From Sclerodactyla briareus (Eukaryota; Echinodermata; Holothuroidea; Dendrochirotida; Sclerodactylidae), in contig JAODTK010005683.1 in the NCBI GenBank assembly GCA_026419785.1, positions 105,716 to 169,715 on the forward strand: a stretch of DNA of 64,000 nucleotides, given 5' to 3'. Position numbers and translations under genes: made by a program. The stretch's first letter is position 1, and the number at the start of each line of letters is the position of its first letter. The notes beneath the pieces are model-generated. The model was not told where the DNA came from and ran no database searches. It saw nothing but the letters and a program-made list of their open reading frames with translations. Positions 44,402 through 56,731 of the stretch are shown here, one piece after another.

Positions 44402-44560
44402 TACCTTAGAGCTTGTGCTCTCTCTCTGGACAGCCGTCCATGCTCTCTCTGAGAGGTGTTTTATCTTCAGCTGAGAGGCGGGCATCTCATCCAGGCCTGT
44501 CCTGTAGTATCGACCTGATAGGATGGATGGATCATCCTCTGGGGACCAACTTCACTGCAC
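44402..44560 (-). CDS. Putative coding exon, unknown gene
   Basis: Minus strand: TATAGTTTCAG acceptor region and CTAAG/GTATGA donor. The open frame reads GRYYRTGLDEMPASQLKIK, then a Glu/Arg-rich segment, before the donor. Base use and splice sites are coding-like. The exon start is uncertain, because the most obvious acceptor puts a stop in frame near 44545. It may belong to the same minus-strand gene as the 45431-45484 exon. No family was recognised. Confidence 0.4.
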
Positions 44561-45430
44561 CAAGCTGAAACTATAGAGAGAAGTGGGCAAAATTATATAG
44601 GAGTTTCAAGCAGTGTCTTCAGCCATCTAATCCACACTGTACTACATTATTAGACAAGTTAAGACAGTGTTCTCAGGCATTATCCACACTGTACTACTGA
44701 AAATGCAGCTAAAGATCACAGAACATCAGTACATTTTTAGACGAGTGTAAGACAGTGTCTTTAGCCTTCTACTGTAACCCATATTGTACTACTGGAATTG
44801 CAGGTAAAAATCTACAAATGATCACGCATTCCCATGACTTTAGACTAATTTTTGAAAAGGACAACTGCATGATTCAATTACCCAACAGTTCATAAGACTG
44901 TCCATTGCCGAGGAAGAGAGAGGTTGAGTTAAGAGTTTGGAAATGTGTATTGCACAAAATCAGAAAGCACCCCATCATACTTCACAGGGGACATGCACAT
45001 TTTTTTTGGTTTCAGAAAGTGAAGTTATTTTTTAACCACAAGGAGACATGGATACGTTCAATATTATCGGTGTTAGTAACAGTGATACCAGCATCATCAA
45101 ACAATGGGCTTCTCTCTAACTTCTGTGCCTATGACCAAACATAGCAACATTCCTATTGAATAGGGTTTGGACCTATGGTATAAAGTTTTCATCCCCCACA
45201 ATAAAACCTTTGAATATCCAAATCTTGCAGTTGTCCTTCAATTAGTTTGGAGGGGAAGCACACACAATACAGTACTGTAATGAAGGACATGGTGTTAAAC
45301 AAAGACATCTTGCTTTAGGTTAGACTAGCGGTGTGCCGCGAACATCTATCAAGAGAGTTAATGTGTTTGAGATTCAGATGACCAGTCTCCTCAGTTTAGA
45401 GCCCCATATACAGACACTCAGATATGATAC

Positions 45431-45484
45431 CTTAATGTCATCTTCACTCATGACTTTCTTCCATGCGAGCTCTCTACAGCCATC
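45431..45484 (-). CDS. Putative 54-bp phase-0 exon, unknown gene
   Basis: The minus-strand acceptor GTAATGCTCTTAAG follows a pyrimidine-rich stretch, and the donor is AAG/GTATCA. It encodes DGCRELAWKKVMSEDDIK in 18 whole codons. The next candidate exon on this strand is at 44402-44560. The gene was not recognised. Confidence 0.4.
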
Positions 45485-46251
45485 CTTAAGAGCATTACCG
45501 GAACAATGGAAAACAAGAAAAATTTAACAAACTATGGATTACTGTACAACATTTGACTGAAAGCTCAAACTGGGTAGATTCACAAAATAAAATGACACAA
45601 ATCCCAAAATAGTGCAAAATTTGAAAGGGAGAATTCTTTTGGAACTCTTTAGATTTATTATCAGCATCGGCATCAGTATGTACATTAACATTGAAGTGCA
45701 ATATATAATCTCTAATTAGTATGGTGTGAATGCAACATCTAGATACCAAAATCGCTAAAACTGAATGAAACATCGTGGCGGCCCACTCTGTATCCCCCAG
45801 GACCAATCTTAAGGACTTTTAATCTATCAAGTTTAGTACAAGCCCTGGTTGTTAAATTGGAGCAAGTTATAGCAACATCCAAACCCAGAGCTCCTATGTA
45901 CCTTTCCATTCTCCTAACCACATATTAACCTTCTCTACACAACTTTAAACTGTAGAAATTAGGAAACTTGCTCACAAAAAAGATTCAAAGATAAATAGCT
46001 TTGAAGTGGTGAATTGTACGGATTCAATTTAAAATTTACCAGAGAAACAGTATGTTGATTAATTTTACAGCTGCAGTGTTGTGCACTGATCAATTGTATA
46101 GGCAACCGCCGTATAATATCCATGGTAATCCATACCGACTACTGTACGAAGATGACACCACCCCTCTGTCATTCAAGGACTCACAAATCCTCGACAATGA
46201 CCCACTAACAGACCAGCCTTTCCTGATAGTTTTCCATGCTATGACCAAAAA

Positions 46252-46412
46252 CCCCCCCCCCCATACCTCCAGGGTTGTCAGTCAGTGTGGGTCATTGTCA
46301 AATATTTCGTGACTGACCATTCAGGGAAATGACGGCTGTGATGCATAAGTCAGTCGCTTTATATTTGACAATGAACCCACACTGACTGACAACCCTGGGG
46401 GTATAGGGGGGG
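46252..46412. repeat. Long foldback (inverted repeat, arms ~50 bp)
   Basis: The left arm runs from a C tract through CCAGGGTTGTCAGTCAGTG to CATTGTCAAATAT. The right arm is its near-perfect complement, ATATTTGACAATG to CAACCCTGG and a G tract. The central ~55 bases contain a second short inverted pair, GTGACTGA and TCAGTCGC. It could be a foldback MITE, or transcribed as a hairpin RNA. Confidence 0.8.
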
Positions 46413-46456
46413 TGCATCATGCAATTGACAAATGTATTATGTAGTATAACTCTCAC

Positions 46457-46574
46457 CTCGTACTCACACAAAGGTTACCGCTCACTCCGTGAAAGCATGC
46501 TCGTTTCTTCTTTGACTTAAGCCACGGCTTCCCCAATCTTCTTGCTGATTCCTCAAAATCTTCTTTCGAAACTA
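46457..46574 (-). CDS. Putative coding exon, unknown gene
   Basis: Minus strand: acceptor ATCATTATTGTAG and donor CGAG/GTGAGA. The open frame begins VSKEDFEESARRLGKPWLK and continues through a basic KKKRA stretch. No family was recognised. It may belong to the minus-strand gene represented at 45.4 and 44.4 kb. Confidence 0.35.
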
Positions 46575-46579
46575 CAATA

Positions 46580-48560
46580 ATGATGGTGATATATATTAAA
46601 AATTTATACCAACATTTATTTCAAAATCGCCACTTTGGTGCACATTCATTTGTAGAACTAGCGAGTGAGGTAGACTATAAAATCAAAGATCAGGAAAGAG
46701 CATGACGAGCTCCGTTGAAACAAGGAAACAAGGAATTCATCGCTCACACACACAACCCCAATAGCCCATACAAATGAACAATAGCGATAAAAGTGAATTG
46801 CTTCACTGACATACCATGATAGATGAACTATTTCCGAAACTCTGAAACTAATGTTTACATTCAACGTCATGGCCTTATTCACAGCTCCCAGACCACTGTA
46901 ATCCTAGGTTTTTTCTCCTTATAGTGGGCCCATTCATATTTCATTATCACATTTTCACACCACCGTCAGTCAGGGACGCGTAACAAGAATCTGTACCCGG
47001 CCAGAGGTCAACCAAAAGTAGCATGCGCGTCTCGCCGGTGGCTCATTTCCAAGTCTGTTTTTGGTGTGACACCGCGTCCTAAACGTGTCCCCTGTTCCGT
47101 TTGAGATTATTCCATTTTCTTTTGTGATGCGGGCCGTTGACAGCGGAACGCATTGCTTTATTTATAAAGGACAAAAGGTATTAACAAATGAAACTTAGTT
47201 GAGGCTAAAAAACAAGATTGTCAAGTAAATGGTGTGGGATTTAGAGGCTAACTACATACAAAAATTTGTTACATGAAAATGAAATTAGGCACTGTGGTTT
47301 TTAGTATATTCCCTAAATAATAATTAGCATATCACCAGCGGCTTTTCACAAGCAGAAACAGATTGTACCACCGCCACCGACTTTTCCCTTCTCTTTGTCT
47401 GAGATTCAAAGGACCCAACCGTGCAATACTTCATCGTCAGAACATTATTTTGATGAGGTTTCTGTGCCGTTATGTTTACGCCGCAACAGGCCGCACACCA
47501 CACACGCCTGTGAAAATTTATGAATTGAACACGCATGAAATACGTGCAGCTGTGGGTTTCAGAAAACCACAGAAAGGGGAATTATGAAGGTGTGTAACGT
47601 TTATGCGGTCCTCTCCCCCGACTTGTCTGGCGTGAAGTCGGAACTGAGCTTTATCGTTAACCGTGTGATCGGGCTTAATCGTGACTGGTCTGGGAATGAG
47701 GGCCGATTTGGAATAGGACTGCAACAAAAATGAGATCGCCTATGATCTGACAACAGCGTCTATAACAGAACTTGTAGAGCGCCACCAAACTGGGGGGGGG
47801 AACAGTATTGGGCTGGCTTGGAGAAAATGGGTTACTTTTGGGGCGCTGTTCCTCTGAATCTTGGTATCCTGGGTGAATATCGCATTTGGCATTCTCAAAA
47901 ATCATTCCGCAACCACATGTTGAAAGTTGAGAGGTCCAAAACAAATTGGTGGGGAGAGGGGGATAAAATAGCAAGACAATTTTTTTGGGGGAAAAATAAG
48001 TAATCAGTCAACCCCCCCCCTCCTCCCTACCTTCACCCCCCCATCGCATGCTCAGCTCATCATATGACATATTGATGGAATTTTGACAAATTCTTGACAA
48101 GGAAGGAAAGACAAACAAGCTCCCTACAACCAGTCCAGGCAGTAACCGCATCGGTCAGGACACATCAAGTGCAATAGATGTCCTCCTGCATCTTCCTGGG
48201 TGGGTTGTTTGTGATGAAGTAGCTCTGATCACCGCCTGAATCCTCTCAGACTCTTCATCAATTGTACATGGGAGTTTGCCAAAAAGCGCAGATATAAATT
48301 TATAATAAATATGAAATTATAATATTATAAATATAATATAGCCTATATTCATTACCAATATATACCGTGTCCATATCTGACGTGGTCTGCTGATGAACTT
48401 ACTCAACAATTTAGGTAAATAAGACAGGCACAAGATTTCTCTCATTTTGGGTGATTTCCTAAATTATTGGGATCTGCCATTAGTAGGAACTATATTTGCA
48501 TTTTCCGTTCAGTTGAACTTGAAGGATGTCAAGTGCACATGGCCAGCTGACCGATCTCAC
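46580..48560. other. Unassigned stretch
   Basis: AT-rich sequence, with an AT-only block near 48298-48345 and C/G tracts near 47794 and 48011. A short minus-strand open frame at 48156-48293 lacks a clear acceptor and is not called. Confidence 0.4.
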
Positions 48561-48570
48561 TATGGGTAAT

Positions 48571-48621
48571 TGAAGATCCGCATTCCATGGTATTTAAAAT
48601 ACCATGGAATGACGAATCTTC
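48571..48621. repeat. Near-perfect palindrome, arms ~25 bp
   Basis: CATTCCATGGTATTT and AAATACCATGGAATG form a perfect 15-bp inverted pair around a single A. The pairing extends outward through GAAGATCCG and CGAATCTTC with one or two mismatches. Confidence 0.85.
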
Positions 48622-49423
48622 GTATTTTGTGCCCAATGTCGGGTCTTGGTGATAATACAGCTTGGGCATATGCCAATTTACGAGCTCTGTGGTAACCCCA
48701 GGGAGTTGGACTACAATCATTGAAATTGAATATGAAGCGTGCCCCTCTCTTGTACAATTTCAACTCAAGCCATGCGATTAACATTCAAATTAATGTAGCA
48801 GGTAGTGATTCCAAACAGAATAGTAAAGCCTTGCGTCCATGTGTTCGATTGAATAGGCTTCTACGTCATGCGCAATGAACGATGCGTATTGAACCTCGTA
48901 TAGCCGGTTGATCACGTATTGAACCTGCGCATTGGCGTCCTTGTGAGAAATAGAGCCACGGCTCGAAGGACAAAATGTGGTCCAAGTGTAGGAGAGAATT
49001 GAAGAAGATGATGATTTGGTGATATATTGGTTGTTTCATACTTGGAGAGAAGGCGCAAAAAGAAGCACAATTTGTGGATCTGTGACATATCACAGCGAAG
49101 GGAACAATTTGGGGTCAACCACCACACCATCTAGGAACTAGTCTTGACAGAATTCGATTTCTGCATATAGGCTACTGCATAAGCCTATATACTTTCTGCC
49201 TATAGGCAACGTGCGAACTTCATTCCATCAGGGCCAGGGTGCATTCCATGTTATCTCCGCCAATGTACGCCACATTTGGGTTTGTTTACGCAAGAATAAT
49301 CTAGACATGTTGTTTTTAATGGCTTCGCGATGTACCGGACGCCGAACGTTGTTTTTACCAAGACCATGACGGAGACAACAAGACGGCGCTGTCGGTCGAT
49401 AAACGCAAAGCTGCTAGCGTACA

Positions 49424-49523
49424 CGCCGAAGAACTTCGGCGAAGTTACCGATGGCATCAGGCATCGGTGACATCGCCGAAGAACTTCGGCGAAGTTACCG
49501 ATGACATCAGGCATCGTTTACAT
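49424..49523. repeat. Two tandem 50-bp units, each with an 8-bp-arm hairpin
   Basis: CGCCGAAGAACTTCGGCG, a stem with an AA centre, occurs at 49424 and 49474. Each copy is followed by AAGTTACCGATG and CATCAGGCATCG. The units differ at only a few positions. Confidence 0.85.
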
Positions 49524-50271
49524 GAGCGGTGATAGTGATACCAAGGTTTTGTCGCATTCGTCACATCGCTAGCCTAAATACTTGACCAACATGACTCCAG
49601 GACTCGAATAACTACATTGCCGCAATGCGCCCTCAAAATCATGGCTAACCGCGCCAAAACTGCCGTCGTGCCTTGGGTTTTATGGCCGCCGATGCCCCAG
49701 CCAAAATGAATTATTCGTTCAGAATGTATGTCTTAAAAAAGTTCCCAAAAAATCTTTTAAAATCGATGTTCGGCAGTGTAGCGCGAGGTGTACATTGGTT
49801 ATTTAAACATGTGATAAAAGTAACAATGCTCTGATTAGTTGGCGGTCAGATTTTTAGCGTCACAGTGGTACCACAACCTATACCAGTTCCGCAAAATGAA
49901 GGCTTTTTAATACATACCTGCAATCCCGCACTGGTAATTGCAATTGCGTATATAAGCATGTACGCCGTCAGTACCGCGATTTGGCTGTAACGTGTACATC
50001 GACTCGATCGACTTCATATAATTGGGCGGGGGGGCTGTTTTTTGGTTTTTTGCTTGGGGTGGGTAAAGGGGGGCTGTTCACAAATCATGCGTTGACGCCC
50101 TGTACGTAAGTTACCAGTGTGCGGACACAAAATAAGGGCATGAACCACTGTATATGTTTGTCATGCATGCAGGCTAATTGATAGCAGTAAAGGTGGAGTA
50201 AAAATACGGTATAACATCATTAATAATAGTAAACTCTAACTTTTTTGTCGCCTAGGCTACGCCTGCGTGCG

Positions 50272-50382
50272 ATGGCCGGCGGCGGAGTTCGCTGCGTTTT
50301 GTTTGCCAGCTCTCCGGCCCCGCTGTCCAGCTTGATTACCCTAGGATCAACTTTTAACCATACACCGCACGCCAACTGTCGA
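50272..50382 (+). CDS. Putative first coding exon, unknown gene
   Basis: The ATG in a GC/CpG-rich context (GTGCGATGGCCGGCGGCGG) opens 37 whole codons ending CGA/GTAAGTAT, a strong donor. The peptide begins MAGGGVRCVLFASSP and is mildly hydrophobic in the middle (LSSLITLGSTF), which could be a targeting or signal sequence. No later exon was identified in the window and no family was recognised. A pyrimidine-rich run follows the donor. Confidence 0.4.
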
Positions 50383-50722
50383 GTAAGTATCTTTTTTTTT
50401 TACGCCTGCGCCGGAAAACGGTCCCTTTGAACAGTTAGGTAAATTCGAATTTCAATTGTGCGATTTTATGTGGAGTATAGAAAACAAAATATCCGGACTT
50501 GATGGTGATAACAGGTACAATACACCCACAAATAGTGAAATATCGTATTTTACTGGCTTGCTCATCGACTGCTAACATAGCAATTGCCTCTAATGAAATG
50601 AGTTATTTGCACGTTGCCTATTTACTAGTTCCTGCAATCTTGCAAGCATGCTGGTTCCCCCCTTCCTCAACGTTACCTCGTAGGGGCCTACTGTAGTGTG
50701 TTCAGACGAGTTAGGAATCCTA

Positions 50723-51820
50723 GCCTAGGGTAGAGTGACCAGTATTCACCCCGCTACCGTATTCAACCCCTTTGGCATAAATCCCTATTATTCACTGATT
50801 TATACTCATTCAACATGAGAACCATATCAAAGCAAAGAGCAACTTCTCAGCTTGATTTGTCATGCCGTTTCATGCCAATCTTTTAGAGAGAATAATGCTT
50901 TGGAGATTGTGTTCATGAGAATTTTGGAATTCCTTTAAAAACAACAGACCTTTCTTACATGTTCCCATAAGGAACTTGAGGAAATGTTGTGAAGTAATTC
51001 CCATAATTCTTTTGGAAGGAACTGGTTTCCAAAAATAGTGAGTTGTTTATGCTAACATTTCATAATGCAAGGCAATCATAACATAATTTCAGATAAGAGC
51101 GACCTTCAGAGGAAATTTGGAGGGAGATTGGAGGGGGTCGAATACTGGTCACCGTATCTGGTCTGCTGCCCAGTATTCAACCCTCTGGTGCATTCCCGTT
51201 TTATTAAACATCTGGTAAATGAATTTGAATTTATTGTTTTTTTGGTCCGTTAATCCAAGGGCCATGCTGTCAAGTCATTTAAGTAATATTTGTGGCAAAG
51301 AACTCTGAGTATTTTAGGAAGGTATCCTAAAATAATCTATTGAATTTGCATTGAATGGTGTTGTATTGGACCATACTCTGACCTAAAAACAAACAACAAA
51401 GCAGAAACATTGAAGTCCTAAATTCGCTCTAAAATGCTTCATAAAGGTTGTTCTACATTAGTTGGCTTACCTTGCAGATACTTCAATTATTGTGTTAGTA
51501 TGTTCACCTTAGATGAATTGCACTCCTACTAAATGAATAATTTTGGGGGTAAAATGAACCTAGGGTCGAATCCTGGTCTTCGAAGTTGACTACTGGTCAC
51601 TGGGGGTTGAATACTTGGCAGGCAAACTCGAGTTTTCAGGGTGCCCTTTCTCTGAAGAGAAAGGCCTGAATTCATATTTTTTTTCATGGTGACATGTTTC
51701 CTATAACCAAAAAATGTCTAACAGAAACCTTTTGAAACATAATTTTATTCATTTCACCTCTGAAAAACTATTGGAAAAGGTTCCTTAGGGGGTCGGATAC
51801 TACGTCACTTTACCCTAGGC
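50723..51820. mobile_element. Non-autonomous DNA transposon with ~30-bp TIRs and internal copies of the end motif
   Basis: The left end GCCTAGGGTAGAGTGACC and the complement of the right end GCCTAGGGTAAAGTGAC match, and both continue into AGTAT(T/C)C and CCCC. Inside, the end motif recurs at 51136-51153 (GGTCGAATACTGGTCACC), at 51170-51188 inverted (CAGTATTCAACCC) and twice around 51564-51619. No transposase is encoded, so the element would depend on an enzyme supplied elsewhere. Confidence 0.7.
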
Positions 51821-54600
51821 CAGGGCTCTGTAACTGTAAGTTTCATGTTGTTACTCTACTAGGCCCTCGGTGCCTAGGCTAGTCATCGACCATTCTGTTA
51901 TATTACGGTACGTTTATTGTGATGTGGAGGTTGAGTGTAGCGGAGCGGCCGTACACACAGTCCTGTCAAGGAGTGACTAGTCCACATATTTGACGTGTGT
52001 TCAGTGGGTTACGCTTACTTCACATACAGTCAACATGAACAGTGCACACTGTATTCCACAGATAAGTATATTTTTGAAATTGGAAATAAGCCTTGAGAAT
52101 TTGGAATTCAGAACTATAAATAATTTACGTGGTTTTGACCCTGCTAACATGAAATATACTTTTCTGGAACTTACATTCATGAAATTCGTCCTTAATCGGG
52201 GCAAGATTTTCAACAACAGCTATGTTTTCTGAACTCAACAGTTTAAAATTGTAATCACTTGTCAGTTGTATTTTTTTCTATAACGATATGTCTCCAAGAC
52301 ACTGCGTAACGGCAAGATAAGTTTTTAAAAAAAAATCCGCAATTTGCCTTGAAACCTAGGTTAAATCAGGATCATTAGAAACCATGGAAGATTCACTCAA
52401 TAATTGGAAGAACGTCAGAAAAGTATTTTTTATTTTTTCAATTACCATTAGTCCGAAAATCATGTCACGTTCACGAAAGTTTTATTGGCCAATAGACCTC
52501 CACTCATAAAAAAAATGTAAACATCACGTCATTATGGGGTAATGCAGCGCAAACTACTACGATATACGGAAAATGAACCTACTTCCCTTATAGGGCCGTG
52601 AGGCGTTGAATCCGACTAGGGACGACAGTCCACTCTAAGGTTACAGGGGCTGGCCTATCTACTTCCATGATCCCTCGTCAGTTTTATCATGATAAAAAAT
52701 ACCAAATTCGCCGAATCACCCAAACTTATGCTCTGATTGAAATAGTATATGTTCTGAAAACCTAAACACATTTGATATTAATCATTTAAATATTGTCTTA
52801 TCGGGAACTGCTAGGCTATACTCAGGAAATTTATCATTGTTATCGAATTACATCAACGGTGATTTCCATCCCAAGTTGCTGTAATGCTGTTCGAAAGGGG
52901 CCTGGTAGAGTTCGAATCCGTAGAAAAATTTCTGGGAAAATCAGCAAGTACTCAACTCTTCACCCGAAAAAGTCTTATCAGAATATTCCTGTAGAAGAGG
53001 AAAAAAAGCTTGACAACTGTTGTCATTCTGCACGAAGCATGAGTGTTGACCTTGGCAATTTTGCGCCATTTTTGGGTCGCTTAAGTGATCAGTTACCATT
53101 GTATAGAAGATAGGGACCGTTTAAAAAGAAGTATTGGGGTCCGATTGGGAACTAGGAGTGGACTAGGCCTAGCTAGGCCTAGGTAGGTAAGTTTAGTTTG
53201 AACTGCGTGGGGTCAACAAGCTAAGGACACACGCATGCAACTGGCAAACGATTGGTAGGATATTTGTAATGGCATACTCAGAGTTCTACGGGGAACGGAA
53301 AAAGTTATAATATTTCGATACTGAAAGTGAAACGAGGTCGCTTTGCAGATGCAAGTACGAGCCCTGTCCAAATTTCAGTCAGAGAACACAACCTCGGAGT
53401 GAGGCGTGCAACAATTGGAGCAATCTCGATGGTGGTTCTCCGGCTGTATTCTAGAATTGTCAGTTGTACATCAGCGCAAAAAAATATTTGAACACTCGCG
53501 CCAAATAATCATCGAACTCAAGCCATGCATTCGATACTACGGATTTCCGGCTTCATATTGAGCTAGGCACGAAGCAACCAGTGCGATTCCCGCCGCCAGT
53601 GGGCTGGCGAGCCTGGCGTCACCAGATTTTTCGCTGGGGGTACAGAGGGGGCAAGACATTTTTTTAGGGGCACCAGAGGGGCAAGACATTTTTAGGGGTC
53701 ACGAGAATACTATCTGAGCGGAGCGCCATTGTAGGTTACGCGGATCGGACAAGAAACTCTGGTTCCTATGCCACCGCCATATGTCCCGGAAATTGGCCTT
53801 TCCCGGGCCGTTTTGGCTGCATGTACCAAACTTCAACATGGTATTGTATAATAATAAAACTTGTAATTCGGTGGAAAATTTGGGACATTTTGTTCAACCT
53901 GGGTCGTATCGTATCGTTACCCCCGCCGAATTTTGGCCAGAATGTTCAACAATTGCTGTGCCAACAGTGGCCAACGTTCTCTCTCCACTATCTGCTCGCG
54001 AAGGGGCAATTTTTGTCCCCGATATCAGAGCAATATGGAACCAAAATTTCAGGATCCCATCAAAAACTCAGTAAATTAGCCATTTACCTAATCTACGGTC
54101 AACCCATTATTGACGATGTCATGCCATAAAGCAGGAACTTCCAGTAGTTTTCCCTGGAGAAAACACGCGTTTAAATCCAATCGTCCCGGCGATAGGCTAC
54201 TGTCCACTTCAATATGTGAGTCGTGGTGTGAGAGAGGACAAACGGACAAGAGGCTAAAGGCCAGGATTTAGAATCCAAAGAGGTTGATTGTAATGTTCTC
54301 AAACCTGAGGTCAATGAGAATTTGTGTATATTTTCCTGCACCACACAGATATGTATAATTAGGGGGCAATGAGGCAGAATTCCATAGAGCTTGTGGTATG
54401 CCTATAGTTGCTGATATCAGGAGACAGAGAGCAACGGGACGGAGTTTGCCACCACTAATCTCACGCGCGAAGCAGAGCTTGTACCCTGGTTAGCAGTTTA
54501 GTGCATTCAAGGCAAATTGGGCACATTACTGCCTCCCTGTCATAACCAGGATTGTTGTTTTTTTGTTCTCGAAAATCACAACTCCCATTTGGGTGGCATA
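51821..54600. other. Unassigned stretch
   Basis: The largest open frame, 52793-53113 (+, 106 codons), is polar with a basic patch but shows no motif or supporting splice sites. Two copies of GGGGCAAGACATTTTT lie at about 53648-53692. A B-box-like GAGTTCGAATCC near 52909 has no A box. Confidence 0.4.
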
Positions 54601-54616
54601 CGATTCCCGAGGGTGC

Positions 54617-54648
54617 AAGTGCCCCCCCCCCCCTTGGCGACGCCACTG
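54617..54648 (-). repeat. C-tract-linked hAT-like terminus
   Basis: Read on the minus strand it starts CAGTGGCGTCGCCAAGGGG. CAGTGGCG-type ends are common for hAT elements. The opposite end was not located. Confidence 0.4.
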
Positions 54649-54649
54649 C

Positions 54650-55800
54650 CCCTTGCCCCCTGCGGCTGCTGCTTCCATGAGAACTTCAACAGACAACCTT
54701 CTCACACAACTGCACCCTCCTCTGTCAAGTGGTTTCGGAGATACGATTGGTTTTGAAGCTGTGTCCGCCGCCGCCGATCTCGCCGCCGTCTCCGCCACGT
54801 CGAGACTTGGGCGTAGACATAACTATAGTTACCTGATTGATAAACTTGGCACACATATCAGCCTAACAGTAGCAAAGCTCAATTCGCTGTTTCTTGCTGC
54901 ACTTGTCAACTCTCAACAACATAGACCTACCGACGGTGCGCCGGGCCCAAAGGTCGAATATTACCTTTTTTGTTGCATACCCTGGTCGGAGGCCGACATT
55001 CGTGTTGCTCGCCAAGGTCTGATATGATGACTAGAATCATTCGGCATCGCAGGACATCAAGAGTGACACCAGGGGGCGGAGGGGGCCAACATCCCCCCCC
55101 CCCGCCCGTAGGTAGAGCCTGCCCTCCCCTGGTCGGGACATGTTCCACCCCCGGACTGGGCACCCTATTGCATGGGCGTAAATACACCATCTCAACTAAG
55201 GGGTGTGACTTTGGGACGACAAGAAAATGTGCTGTCTGGAGACGACTTTTTGGATTGACTACTTTTGTAATTTTCCCAAAGGGGGTTTTTTTTTTTGCGA
55301 CCATGTGAACTGTTCACGACGATAGGGAGGAGGGGGAGGGGGGGGGGGGGGTTGTGGCCAATCTTTCCGTAGGTGGCCTTCCGTACAACGCCTATTTGTT
55401 ACAGTTTTCATGCATTCTTCGTTCAGAAGCATCCATCTCGGGGTCTATTCTGAGGTTCCTAAACTCGGCTTGGACGCTGAGAGACCAGCTTTTTGCCGCT
55501 ACGGGAACGACATTAATTTCTCAGGGGGTGTCACCCCACCCCCTTCCCTCAGTGTGCATTGATTTACGGATGCATGGATCTCTTCCGCAGGCGGTTACGA
55601 GAGATTGTTATGGGTAGGGGGGAGGGTTGAGGGTCGGAAACCCAAGGAAGAGCGCCCTCATAAATGGCCTCGCCTCCCTATTGGCAAATAAGGACCGTAC
55701 AATGTATGGACCCCTAGACACAATTTGCGCTGCAATAGTGAATAACAGCTGCAAAAACCTCCACGAACTGAACTGTTTTGTGTGAATGACAATTTATTGA
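54650..55800. other. GC-rich, homopolymer-rich stretch with shadow open frames
   Basis: Open frames over 100 codons overlap on both strands at 54563-55308 because of high GC and Pro/Gly-rich coding of C/G runs. None shows a domain. A G tract lies at 55336-55351. Confidence 0.4.
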
Positions 55801-55829
55801 TTAACGGGGGGTCATGGGTTCTGACACCA

Positions 55830-55855
55830 AACCCCCCTCCAGTGGTACGCCACTG
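55830..55855 (-). repeat. C-tract-linked hAT-like terminus
   Basis: On the minus strand it reads CAGTGGCGTACCACTGGAGG. The first 16 bases are themselves a near palindrome. Confidence 0.4.
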
Positions 55856-56048
55856 ATCTCTTCGTAAGTGATTACCATGTAACAGTTTTTCAGGCGGGCA
55901 AACACCTTAGAAGCGTATATGTTCCAGGGAAATGAAAGAAAAGAAGACTGAAAATGCGAGCCAATATCGCCCAACAAATGGGAGGGAAACGGGGAACTAG
56001 TTGAATAAGGGAAATGCTTGAATCGGCGGCGGAATTGTGCCCAAATAC

Positions 56049-56149
56049 CTGGCTTTTTTGCGTGCTACGTACGCGCGCAGTCGCTCCTTGGTCACCTCCA
56101 ACCTGCGGGGAATCTCCAGGATGTAGGGTATGGGCTGGCTATGCTGACG
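56049..56149 (-). CDS. Putative coding exon, unknown gene
   Basis: Minus strand: acceptor TGTTGTATACTTACAG and donor CCAG/GTATTT, although the frame stays open to a stop at 55997 if unspliced. It encodes RQHSQPIPYILEIPRRLEV, then a basic KERLRAYVARKKAR helix-like stretch. Codon use looks genuine. No family was recognised. Confidence 0.4.
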
Positions 56150-56731
56150 CTGTAAGTATACAACATGATATGGCCCCAGCACAACCAACTTCAAAATCGT
56201 TAAAAAGCCGAGAGGGCAATGTTCCCGCGTACTGACATTGCCCATATGGGCGGTAGCCAACAAGGTGATTCCCAGAAACATGCCTCTTCGGCAGGCAAGG
56301 AACTGTGAGGAGAGGGAGCATTGCATTCTGTGCTTGCTTTTTGCCCTCCCGGATTTCACGAATTTTTCACTCTCAGAAAAAATGGGGAGGGGGGGGGGTG
56401 GCCCCAGTCTTCACCCAAGGCCTTCTGAAATTAATCGAGGAAACGAAATTGATTCGAAGCATTACATCGCAATATTTAGCCTACAAGCTGGCAGAAAACG
56501 CCATTGCAAAAAAGTGGAATCAGATTTATAGTGTACAAAATCGGGCATTCCTATGTATTTTTATTACGGTACGGAAAAGTGGGGGGAGAATACACAAAAG
56601 GATATGTCCCCCCCCCCCAACACTTTGCAAGTGGGGGGACACCTTGTCCCCCCGTCCCCCACCTGTTGGACGCCCATGATTATAACTGTTTTAAAACCCA
56701 TCTTTTGTAGAATTTGGCGGCCCATCTAAAA

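Noticed and set aside
48156..48293. Possible minus-strand exon (DEESERIQAV)
   Set aside because: No credible splice acceptor upstream and no recognised family.
52905..52925. tRNA gene suggested by GAGTTCGAATCC
   Set aside because: No A box at the proper distance and no cloverleaf.
54563..55308. Overlapping open frames of 112-154 codons on both strands
   Set aside because: Caused by high GC and C/G runs; no motif, and they contain hAT-like terminal sequence.
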